Source: Drechslerella dactyloides
Lineage: Eukaryota; Ascomycota; Orbiliomycetes; Orbiliales; Orbiliaceae
NCBI GenBank assembly: GCA_020064725.1
Contig: JAGTWJ010000002.1
Location: forward strand, 3,658,001 to 3,722,000
Length of the DNA stretch: 64,000 nt
Reading direction: 5' to 3'
The notes under the pieces were generated by a model. That model saw only the letters and a list, made by a program, of their open reading frames with translations. It had not been told where the DNA came from and did no database searches. This document shows, piece after piece, positions 12,401 through 23,400 of the stretch. Every line of letters begins with the position of its first letter. Position 1 is the stretch's first letter. Both the position numbers and the translations under genes were made by a program.

Positions 12401-15400
12401 GTTCTGCTCCAACATGCACGCAGACGTCCGTCGATGCACCGAGTCGTGCTGCTGGCAGCCTCGCATGCACCGGCTAGAATTTGAACCCCTGCGCAGCGAG
12501 ACGACCTTCCTGTATGCGTTCGGGTGAGGTGTTCAGCCCTGTAGACAAGCCGTCGACCGACCGAGTCAACCAACCCGTCGACGACAGAGTTTTCCCTCAA
12601 GTACCGTAGGCGGAATCCGAATCCTAAAGGGCGCGAGCAGGAGGAGCCGGCGGGAATTGTCTGCAGCTCCTCTTGGGTTTTTTTCTCCTCACTTGGCTTG
12701 GGACCCGAGGAAGTTCTTCAAATTACCAGGATGCGGGTCGACGCCATCCATCTCGGTGGGTCCTTGAAGAGCACAAAACACAGAACCTTTTCTGAACAGG
12801 GCGGTCGGAATGCGAAGGTGGGCCAGACTAGAACCTGCGCTCGACCTTAGCTTCATGCATGCAGGATGTCTGCAGCCATTCACACACCACCGTTCACTCA
12901 AGCCCTTGGCTTGCGATTCGTTAGCTTGTCAACCTGCAAAAGCTTGGCCGCGTCGAGCTCCAGTGAAGGAATGCTGTCCGTCGATCTCAAGCAAGGACGG
13001 GACGTTGAGCGGGCTGAAGCAGGCAGGCTAGTAACCAGTAAGCAGGTTGGACGTCCCGTTTCACTCGGCTGCAACATGGGAGAAACATTCGAGCATTTCT
13101 GAATTGCTACAATTAGCAAATAACTTCTGTATACCTGTAGGTTAACGTCCGTCCTTCGCGTCGGCACTCCGGCGAGGGAGAAAAATGCTACTGGCATTCT
13201 TAAAACTGAAGTGGTGTGAGCAATATACGTACGCGGGTAACACATCCTAAAATGTCGCCTAACTGATCAAAGAAAAACCAGTTGGTCCCGCGGGACCGGT
13301 CATTGACAGCTTGCGAGAGCTCTCGCAGCTCCAGCTGGACAATTGATTCATGAGTCCTGTGTCACTCGAGTAAGGGATGGAATGGAATGCGATAAGGCAG
13401 CTTTAGCGAGCTGAGTCGCACGCTGGCAGTCGAGCTCGCCCGTTCGCTTTCGAATTAGCCAGCTCGACTAAAATGCAAACCTCCAAGCTGCAATAAGATC
13501 CTCGCCACAACATGCATTAATTGGCGGAGGCGGAGGCGCCCCGGTCGTGTTTGGACAATTCCAGATTTACAAACACCAATGTATCATCGTGAGATAAGCC
13601 CCCAGGGCACAGCATCCACATACTTCCTAGCTGTTTGGTAATTATAATTCACGGACCGTGGCCGTCAGTACGGCTGGCGTACCATTGCATTGCAGGTCAG
13701 CCAACACGAGCTCGAGCAAGCCTGCTTCGCTTACAGCTTCGACACATGGCGCTGCATGCATGCCGATTTTCCAGACACTTGCTCACTTGGGCGGTCGTTT
13801 CCCGTCAATTGCTCACCATTCTTTGGCTGCAATGGCTGGAGCTTCTCCGAGCTTGGTTCGAATCAAGTATGGGAAAAACCTACTAGTATCTTACTGTGCT
13901 AAGCTTAGCTTAGTAGACCATCGTATAGCTGTATGGCGCACTTGGCCTGATGGCGAACTCGCACACCTCCCCGCCGCCGGCTAAACACCAATCGCAGCTG
14001 CATAGCCGCTGGAAAGCCACCCCAAAGACGGCACGCGAGCAGGCTGATGCAGTCTGGCTCTCCCTAGCTCTTCTTGGTAACCGTGACGATGTTTCCCCAG
14101 ACCAGACTAGAATCGATCAAGACTCGAACTTCACAAGTGGGCGACTAATGCGACAATTAATTATATTCATCGCCAGTGATACAAGGTCATCTGCGATCGA
14201 TCAGTTCTCCATCCGTTAGTGTGCAGCGATAGACAATCGGACTTTTTTTCCCTGCATGCATGCTCGACAATTCGTTACTTAAGAAAATAGTAATCGTGAA
14301 TCCAGGCATCATGGGAGATGCCGCAAAGCTCGCCCTACATTTCAAGAAATGTAGCCAGCTGCAGCCACAGACGCCATGCATATGCCACTCGCGAACTGCC
14401 GTCGTTTTGCCATCGATAGCATACCGTACCGCCGGTTGGCAAGAATGTGCTGCGTAAGGGTAAGAATTTCAGGGAAGTTGTAACATAGCCAAGCTATACC
14501 GCAGTAGACTGGATCGACCTTGCATTGCATGTTGCATATATTGGTCTCGTGTATGCTGTTCGCCTGATGGCCGCGCGTTGTCGACGTCTCTGCTGACTGG
14601 CTGGTCTGTATACCGATATCTTGGACGGATCCGGGCCAGATACAGACTATACACTTGGAGCTTCAGGCGGACAGCATACTCGCATGGTATAGCTATCCAG
14701 CTAGCTTCCTAGCTACCTCGATAGCTGCCAGCATGCTTACTGCATTGACCAGACCGATTGTATCACCAGCTCAGATATAGAACTCGTCAGGTGGCAGTCT
14801 GCCTCTCAACTTAGCCTAGGCGATATGAGGCGAGATGAGGTGAGTAAGCTCAAGCTGTCCATACGTGCAACTGCATGCTGGTTAGAGACATACATACATG
14901 CAAAGACGCATGTGCTAAGAAAGCTGTTCTCCGTCGCCAGCTAGTCAATCGACTGATCACATTCGACGTGTGTATGTACGTGTCAGTACAATTCCAGCAA
15001 AGTCACGATAGCTACCTCGTTACGAAAACTGGGTTTACCAAGCTGGGAGAAAGGGTGTCTGAGGTTTTGCCCAACTAGGCTAGTCGATGCCTTCCTTCCT
15101 TGCCCGTCGTCGTCTGACGAACCAGCCAGCCTAGCCAGCAGCGACCATTCCCAAGCAGGATAGTAAAGACAGTCGAGAAGCAGAAGGGAAAGGGGACCGA
15201 GTAATCAATCAGTCGTCCAGCAGCATCGAGAAGCCTCGGAGAAGTAGCCAAGCTGTTACAGCGAGGATAAGGACATCCCCTTCCTTCCCTCCCGTCAATG
15301 CATGCACAATTCGCACATGATAATGGAAGCATATGCATTCGGTCTTGCAAAGAAAAACAAAATGTGTAAAAAAAGGCTCACCGGGCTGTGGGCCAAGGGC

Positions 15401-18300
15401 GTACGGTATCAGGATCCAGCATGGCCTCCCTGTCCCCCTTTGTGCGATGTCTCCCGACACGGCGTGGCTCGGATGGACGGGCGGGGATCGATCGTATTCT
15501 CATTGGAGAAAGCCCGACGTCCAAGCCCGCGGAAGCCTGAGGTAGCCGTTGTAGGTAACGGACGAATTTGTAACGTAACGTAACGTTTCCGTCCGTCTTC
15601 CAGATGACACTGGCGAGTGAATGAGTGAGTTTGTGTGTGTCTATGGTGCCTGGTCTCCTGTCTCGAATACGAGTGGCGGTCCGGTAGCGGGCGTGAGGGG
15701 AGAAGTTTTTTTTGGCAGGATACCGTTTCGTTCGTGTGAGACGTCGACGTTTCGGTGGAATGAATCGAGGAAGGGGAGAGAAGAGAAGCCGCCAGGCTGT
15801 GTAGGGCGAACAACACATCGCCAACGACGTCCAGCGTGCAACAACAACTCGTGTCGTCCTGCTACTCGCCCGCAGGCGGGTTAACCTCACCGCGGCCGGT
15901 GAGCTACGACTGCAACCCCTCACCACGGCGCCGGCATCTGCATCTCCATTCGTTCGCCATCCTCTCGTCCAATTGCTGCACGCGGAGCGAGACTCGACCC
16001 TCCTCACCCCTCACTCACCTTGCTGCAGCACAACAGGCACAAGGAGGAGGGAGCAGCAAGCAAGCAAGCAAGCAGCAGCTCGGCTTACAGGCTACATACC
16101 CTACATGCATATATGCACCGCTGACTGGCTGGAAAACAGGGAGGATGGCAAGCAAGCCCTCTTTCTGCCTTCCTTCCCTCCATCTATCCCTCCCATTGCC
16201 CCCCCGCTCAGCAGCACGAGAAGGCATGTCCAAAAAAACAAGGAATCCAGACAGACAATCGACGCAGAACACCGTCTATCTGTCAGTACCGCACTGTATT
16301 CGACCCGGACTTGTACCGTACGGTACGAGAGGTGAAAGCGAGCAGTTCCTACCAATTCCCGGAAAAAAGAATATAGCAGGCGAAAGGCCGGCTGCATATG
16401 CGCGGAAGAGAATTTTCGCAGACAGGCAGGCCAGGCACCCCGTCTAGAGCTCTCGTAACGTGACCTCCGCATTTGATTCGCCCGTCGGCTGTTTTGCAGA
16501 CCTCCCAAGCCCATTCGCATTCCAGCCAGATGGACAAGTCGACAGAATCTCCAAGCAAACCTCACATCAGTTGACGGTTGACATGGATTGATATGTACGG
16601 TTTGCACGTACGGCTGGACGTATGTACATACGGACGGACGTGCAGAATCCACGGGCCTGGCCCGGGTTCTCGTCGCTGTCTTGTCAAAAATATGCACGTA
16701 GATGCGGGCGACAGCGGCCTGAGCTGGTTTTTTACTGTAATGTACATTGGACCAGCGGAGAAAGATCCGACTGTTATCATATCAGGCTGCGATGGTGGCT
16801 TGATTTTCTTTATCGTCGGCATCCGCTATTGACCCTCGCGGCATGGCATTGCATCTGCTAGACGAATGGCAAATATACCGCCTGCAGAACCGCAGCCGCT
16901 GCATTTGCACACATCCATCCATCTCATCGATCGTGGCATTTGAATTCTCTAGCGTGCGAACATACATGGTGGCCCGTGTCCGGCCGACGGTTGATTCTTG
17001 CAATGCAACACCATCAACACCATCGCCAAATGCAAGCGGTCCATGCATGCAACAGCTGCAACCGTACATTACATCCATTCATCGTTCCTGACGAGTAGAA
17101 AGCGAGCGGCAAAACACGACAGCTGCGGCAGGCATTGTTTGCATTTCCCTTCAGGCCCCCGCTGTGCCGTCCTCGCAGCTGGTTGGTATCCAGACCAATC
17201 TGCGCCGACAGCGCGGAAGGCGCGGGATTGATGGTGACTCTTGAGATAGTATGCAGCCGTCGGAATCGAGAACGGCTGTTGGTCTGTGTTCTGAATCAAT
17301 CGAATCGTATCACGTATTTCCGGGCCCCGCCTGCACGCCCCGCCGTCACGATATTAGTCAGGCGTTCCGTCGGCCTTCATTTCAGGTGGAGAACCTGCAA
17401 GCCGATGCTGATATCCGGGGACGTAAGTACGCACGCACGCACACATGTAGATATGCAATAGGAACACACGATCCGGTTGTGCCTGTCTCATCCAATGATC
17501 TAGAAGGGATCTCACGCCATCATCAACGTGAGTGTGGACATCATATCATCATACTATCATTAATCAAATTCAATTAATTCGTACGGCGTCGGCGCTCTCT
17601 GTCGCCCCACGCGAAAGATCGAAACTGGGGAAACTTTCCCCCCCTCCGTAACTCCCCTTCTGCATTTTAAAAAAAATTATAAAAATCTCTTATTCGCGAC
17701 GGACGTCCTCCTGCATGGATGGATGCATTGGGGAACCTGTCGGTTTGTCGGCCGGTCTGTAGGTCATCCCACTTCACTTTTGCTCTCGCGAGCTGCAGTC
17801 ATCATTCCAACTACATCCGTACCGCGAACCCCTTCAGCCGCGAAACGCACATACGTACATACGTGTGGAGAGCGCCGATGAAATAAACTCTTCGGACGAC
17901 AAGCCTACGTACATACGTGTGAAGAAAAGAAAAAAGCGGGGGTACAGCGCTCGCCGCGAATGGGAGAGCAGAACCTGCAGGCGAGTGTGGGGGATTCAAC
18001 TGCCCGTTGCTTTTTGATTCGAGTAATGCGAATTGCTACAAGTCGTCGTCCGGCGGCCGGCGATGGTGTTTGTTGTTTTATTCGTCCACCCGTCCTTTTG
18101 CTGCTGTAGGTGCGTGGTGGAGTGGATGTGGAAGAAGAAAAGCGTCTTGAACTCCTCCCGAGAAGATGCGTGCGTGCGTTACCCTAGCTATCCCTAACTA
18201 CCGCCAAATGTGTTGAGCGACGGTGGATGGTGAAGCCAGCTGAGCGGGCGTTTCGTCTAACCGTCTAGCTAGGAAAGTCAGGCTCTCCAGCGTATGTATT
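9401..18300. other. Gene desert with short palindromic words
   Basis: I found no supportable gene in these 8.9 kb. Long frames at 15378-16007 (minus) and 15836-16447 (plus) overlap each other, lack motifs and look compositional. The DNA is dense in short self-complementary words (AGCT, TACGTA, GCATGC, CGATCG) and in repeats of phrases such as acgtacatacgtgtg (about 17858 and 17908). A run of AAGC units lies at 16056-16078. No tRNA or rRNA was recognised. Confidence 0.55.
16056..16078 (+). repeat. AAGC microsatellite
   Basis: About four AAGC units followed by AGC units. It is a simple tandem repeat with no associated gene. Confidence 0.8.
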
Positions 18301-19756
18301 AGCACACACATCTAGGAACTCGTTACCCGCAACGGAAGTGAAGAATGGGAAGCATAGAAAGAAACAAAAAAAAAAAAATCTACAAGTGCAGACGAGTGAG
18401 CTCGCGTGCGCAAATTTGCAGAGTAAAAAAATCCCATAGATCTAGAGCTAGTAAGACTAGTAGGTGATATTTGGTATGTACTTTTAGTCAAGTGAAAATC
18501 CTGTAACACAGCTACAGATGTCGGGAGCATGATTGTAGTATGTACGACTGAGTCGTCGACTCGAAATATTTCGTTCAATTCCCCATACATGAATGGAAGT
18601 GAGAAAATTCGACAGCAGAAAAAGTCGGTAGGTGCTGCGGAAGAAGAAAAAATAGAAAAACGAAAGCCGCCAATGGGAGGACTGTACACTGCCTGCCCCC
18701 AATGGAACAGCAACCCACACGTAACAGAACAGCCAGGACGTTCTGGTACTCAAAAAAGCCCGTACACTAAAATAGAAGACGCAAACGTCGAAAAATACAA
18801 GTAGGAATATTTGTGTGTGAATAGTAAAGCAAAAAAATAATAACGCCCGTCGTAGATTCATTCATTCCTGTCATGAGAAAAAAGCCCCAAACATGACATG
18901 TTTTCAAAGCAAAGATACCAGTTGCGACCAATAGAATAAAAAAAAAAAATGAAGCAACAAGAACAACTGTTTTTGTTCGATCGTTACGGTCCGTCAGTCG
19001 TATTCGTTCGTTCCGCCAACAACAAAAAAGGTACCCACTCGGTTTTAGAGTTTTGATGAAGGACATGAGAGTATAGGCCAATTTTTGTATATAAATATAT
19101 ATTTTTCTTTTTGAAACAGGAACTTCTTCTGGGGGTGCTGACTGGACCCAAGCACTTCGGGCCAGTCGCGTAACAAGGACTAATTACAAGAATTTTGGAG
19201 ATTTTGGGAACGAGGTCGCTAAATGTAACTAAGGAAAAGTAAGGGAAATAATACTAATGGTGATGATGATAAAAAAAACAAATTACAAGATTAACGCCGT
19301 GGGGGGAAACCCGTACGTGACGGTTTTGTGCGCCCCGATATTGTATTCCATCCAAGGTAGCTGCCAAGTAGTTGTGAAAAGACGATCAGGTATCCGTTTG
19401 AGATTTTTGCGCCGGGAAAAGGAAATAAAAGAAGAGCCGTCCGTGGTATGTGGTGAAGGAAGGAAATAACGCCGGGTTTGATGGACCCATACCCAGGATG
19501 GAAGACTTTAAGAATGAGAAACGCCGGAAGCCCAAGAGCCGATTGACCGCAATCGCCAGGGTACGGTGGGCGACTGGAGGCCATCGCGGTAGGAAATAGC
19601 TGACATAGGAAATGGAGTGTTGGAAGGATCGTGACAGGCCAAAGATGCTGGCGGATTAAAACGGTGTATATATTTAGGATATTGATGAATATTTGGTAGA
19701 GAATGTAGAAGATGATGTCAAGTAGAATGCAATAATAGCGGTTGGAGAGTCGGCTT
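18301..19756 (-). other. T-rich (minus-sense) 3' flank of the small gene at 19757-20194
   Basis: Read on the minus strand, this 1.45 kb is strongly T-rich, with A runs on the plus strand at about 18364-18378 and 18941-18950. The same sense-strand T-richness follows the WAPL, BUR1 and HCM1 stop codons, so this is best read as the 3' untranslated and terminator region of the minus-strand gene ending at 19757. Hydrophobic minus-strand translations here (18312-18713, 18484-18861) arise from T-rich codons and are not taken as genes. Confidence 0.45.
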
Positions 19757-20194
19757 TCAGTTTTTCATGTCTTCCTCGTCCTCGGGAAATTCGCCGTAGA
19801 GTTCGTCAAAGCTAGGGAAGCTGACGTACTGGCCCTCAGCGTTTGGCAGGCATGGAAGCTGCTTCTGGCCGAAGGGAAAGTGGCATCCTTCCGAGGGCGA
19901 AGACGACGGGGTCGATGTCGGCGTGTTGACGGAGAAGGAAGATGGCGTCGGCAGCGCCGAAGTGTTCGTCATGGACGATAATGTGGGTGAGTTTGGAGAG
20001 CTTGTGACTCTGGCCAGGTAGGCGGCTGCTGACCTCGACGGACTCCGGCAGCGATCCCGGCTGGACTGCTGCACCGAAGAGCATTGAGCGGTCACACAGG
20101 GAGGGATCACGGAAGGTGGAGTCAGCGGCGGTCTTCGCTGCTTCGCGGCAGCGGCCGGCGACGAGATGACGGGCGTTGGTAACGAGATGAACAT
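19757..20194 (-). CDS. Small Ser/Pro-rich protein of unknown function
   Basis: A single-exon gene of 145 codons. The start ATG at 20194-20192 sits in a good fungal context (CAAAATG). The leader upstream is pyrimidine-rich, contains no ATG back to a TATAAA at 20464-20459, and so strongly supports a real transcript. The protein begins MFISLPTPVISSP, is rich in Ser, Thr and Pro (for example TSALPTPSSFSVNTPTSTP) and ends in an acidic tail around FPSFDELYGEF and PEDEEDMKN. There is no signal peptide, membrane segment or known catalytic motif. Many SP and TP sites suggest phosphorylation. I do not recognise the family; the layout is that of a small disordered regulatory or stress-related fungal protein, which is inference only. 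The 3' flank is unusually long and T-rich. Confidence 0.7.
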   Translation of the reverse strand: MFISLPTPVISSPAAAAKQRRPPLTPPSVIPPCVTAQCSSVQQSSRDRCRSPSRSAAAYLARVTSSPNSPTLSSMTNTSALPTPSSFSVNTPTSTPSSSPSEGCHFPFGQKQLPCLPNAEGQYVSFPSFDELYGEFPEDEEDMKN

Positions 20195-20470
20195 TTTGAA
20201 TATGTTTGTGTAAGAGAACAGACGTCTAACGGTCCGGTCTATGAAATTGCAAGCAACTTTTCTTGATCAATTAGTCGAGGGTCCACGCGAGATCCACGAC
20301 AGTCGGTTGTAAATATATATTTGGTAGAGTGTCGAGAGAGTCTCTGCTGTGGAGATTGTTGGAAGCAGGTTAGATCGACGAGAAGCGGTCCTGAACTGGC
20401 AAGATCGGTAGGAGCAATTAAGATGGTAGCAGGAGCAGCAAGCGGACGAGGGACGAGATTTATATTCGTG
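20195..20470 (-). promoter_or_regulatory. Leader and TATA-like core promoter of the small gene
   Basis: On the minus strand a TATAAA lies at 20464-20459, about 265 bp before the ATG. A pyrimidine-rich, ATG-free leader with CAA-rich end (ACAAACATATTCAAAATG) follows. A second AT-rich element at about 20325-20310 could also serve. The transcription start is inferred, not seen. Confidence 0.45.
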
Positions 20471-23400
20471 TGCAGTCGGCTGTCGGGATGCTGGTAGTTT
20501 TTGATTTCAAATCGAAGAGATCGGGTAACACGATCGAAGGGCTTTTCAATTTTTTCTTTCTTCGTGCAGGATGAGTAGTGTAGTAGTATGCGAGCATGCA
20601 GAGAGGTGCAGGAATGGTGTTCTTTGGATTTCTATCGACAAGACGAGGGAAGGCCGGCGAGCGAAACGGGCGGCGATATAAGATATTTATGGATGCAGTC
20701 GAGCGCGGAAGGCAGAAAGCAGCGGGCGGAGTGGGAGGAGGTGGCAGCAACGGGGGGCGAGACAGGCGGCCCTTTTTGTAAGCTGCGAGCGAGCTTGCCT
20801 GGCCGGTGCGTTGGGCGCCGTCCAGTTTGCGGCCAGCCAGCACTGAACAACTGCGCTGGCTTGCTCCCACCACCACCACCACCACCCGCTAACCACGTCC
20901 TACAACCACTCCATCAACGACCACTGGCCGGCCGGCCTGCCTGCAGTGCGCTTGCAGTACGTTCCTCCCGCTTAGCTGGCCAGAGCATGCAAATTGTCAG
21001 CAGCATATTCCTTTTTCCGGCCTGCTGGTGCTGCTTTCCCCCTCCTGGCTAGCGGCCCATGGCTGGATGCATGTACCGTTACTGTTGGGGTAAAAAGGAA
21101 AGCGAGTGGAGACAGGAGTCGTGGGTGGTGGCCCGGTGGTGTGTGCCAGTTGTCTCCCTCGGCCCCCCTGCCCAGGTCGGCCACCCGCCCGCCAACTGGA
21201 ACCAGCGACGCTGTCCCGACGCATTCTGTCCGGCCCTCCGTCGTCACTCAGCATCGAGTAATGTGATGGTGAGAGTGGTGATGGCGCTGGCGGTGATGGA
21301 GGTGTGGGTCTTCCTCTTCCACTTCAACTGCATGGCTTGCGCTTGCCCTCTCACGCTTGCTTCTGTTTCTGCCGCTGTTTCCTCGGTCCGACAGCTGTGA
21401 ACAGCTCTTCTCTAGCGGTTTGCTCAGGGGTAACCATAGATCAATCACTAACTGCTTATTAACTCCAGCGTGTGCAGTACCTGAGCCTGTGCCTTTGTGA
21501 CTGTGGAGAAGGTGCCTGCTTCGCTTCTTCGTTTTTTTCACACACTCTCACGGTGAACTGGCCTGCAGCATCGTGCGCACAGATGGAGTTGTGCCAGGTA
21601 CCGGGGCATTAATCGTGCCCACACATTTAAGGAATTAAAAAAAAACTCTCCCCTTTTTTAACCAAACCTACGGGTGAAGGAAGGGGCCGAAGCAAGAGAG
21701 AGGGAAAAAAAGCACACCCGATCTCTCATATGATCATGACGTTCCTTGAAACTCGCAAAAGTGGAAGCCGGCTCCCTGTTTTCGCAACTTGCCCGAAATC
21801 CCACGATCGAACAATTGCCAGACGGCGTCTTTATTCACGCAGGCGAAGGGCGTCAAGTGGGATGTCCCATGCATGTCGGACTCGTTTGGCCCTTTTTTCA
21901 ATTTCCATTTCTCATGTTTTATTTCTCCCTTACTCTTTTTATCTTCGAGGCATTTCTGCCATCCGAAACATCTCTCAAGTGCGACTCAGTCGACACCCGC
22001 AGGGAGATTTCACCCAGAGGACCTTTCGATGCGCCGGCTAACTGCTTGTAGCGGACTCGGTGGCCAGCGAGAAGAAAAGAAAAAAATATCCATGTATTCC
22101 TCTCGATCCAACGGAACAGGCCGGGTAAAGCCTTCGTCCCAGGGGAACCTCGCGGATCGCATCCTCGCCAGCCGATGCAATGCATGCGCACACAAAACAA
22201 CGAGAAAGGGCAATTAAGTGGATGAATCCAATCCAATAATTCGAATCATCCAACCGTCACGTTCAGGTGACGTTGCAACTTTGTCCCCAACTCCGGATTA
22301 CTATTGCCCTTGTCTCAATCACTCGGGCGTTCGGATCGGTGGACAGCGTGTGCATCGCGGTGCAGAAGCACAAGCACAAATCTGTCACCCTCGCGCCAAC
22401 GTGTGCAGCGATCGAAAATGTGAACTGTGACCGCCAAGGGCTAGCCATCTCTGGAAGAATTTCGACCGTGAATTAATTAATTAGAGTCTTCCAGACGCGA
22501 CGACGTCAACACGTTCCTTAGCGCAGGTGGCCTAGACTGAGGAATTCGAATGGCCGAGGCGGCGAACTGATATCATGCAAGGCTCGAACGGAAGGACGCA
22601 AGGAAAGGAAGGGGAAGGACAGACGGGAACGGTAGACCACATCCGTGAAGTCGAGGAACGCATAGCAGGCAAATGAAAGTAGGAGGAGACAGCGCAAGCG
22701 AAATTTCCCTTGTAACAGGTCTGAATGCTGTTTCGGAAGAGGGGAATTTTGCATACATCTCACGATGCGACTGGGGGTCAATCTCAAGTTTTGCGGTGTG
22801 AGTGTACTGTGTGCTGTACAACATTGCATCCGGAGCATGTATCCGTCTACCTGGTACCATCGTCGCAGCTGTCATCGTCGTCGGTCTTGTGTCGCCGTAA
22901 TCGTCGACGACGGCGCGGGATGGCGGGTAGGGGAGAAGGGGTTACGCCAGCGTCGTCGAGGCAGACTCACCGTGGTCTCAGCCCCTGGCTGAAGACATCG
23001 TGGGATTTTGTTGGTGTTGCCCAGCCCAGCCGAGCAGCATTTGTGGATGCCGCTTTGGGGCAGACGGGGTTAGCCTGCGGGACTGGGGAAAAACGCAAAT
23101 ATTCCAGAAGCTGACTGCAGCACAAGCTGTAACTCGACTGCTTTATTTAGCGACCTGAAGCTGGCCCGTATGCATCATCCACGCCCACGAGATAATACCA
23201 CGAACTACGAGCCTCGACAGGCACAATCACCGTCAGAACATCATGCAGCCCTACCTACACGAGCTAAGCACGGCCGTAAGAGATGCATCGATGTGATAAT
23301 AATCGACCAGCCGTACCTGGGAATTCAACGACCAGCTACATACCGCGCATGCGAGATCGTGCAGCCAAAAATAATTATATCACCGACTCGATGCATAAAT

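Noticed and set aside
13850..13870. ggttcgaatca, resembling a tRNA B box
   Set aside because: The final bases do not fit the B-box consensus and I could not pair an acceptor stem or find an A box at the right distance.
15378..16447. Overlapping frames of 209 (minus) and 203 (plus) codons
   Set aside because: Their translations are Arg/Thr/Ser-rich and low in conserved-looking content. The opposing frames cannot both be real and neither has a gene-like leader or introns.
18312..18861. Hydrophobic minus-strand frames that look like membrane proteins
   Set aside because: The Phe/Leu/Ser content comes from T-rich DNA, which in this window marks 3' flanks. Two such frames overlap out of phase.
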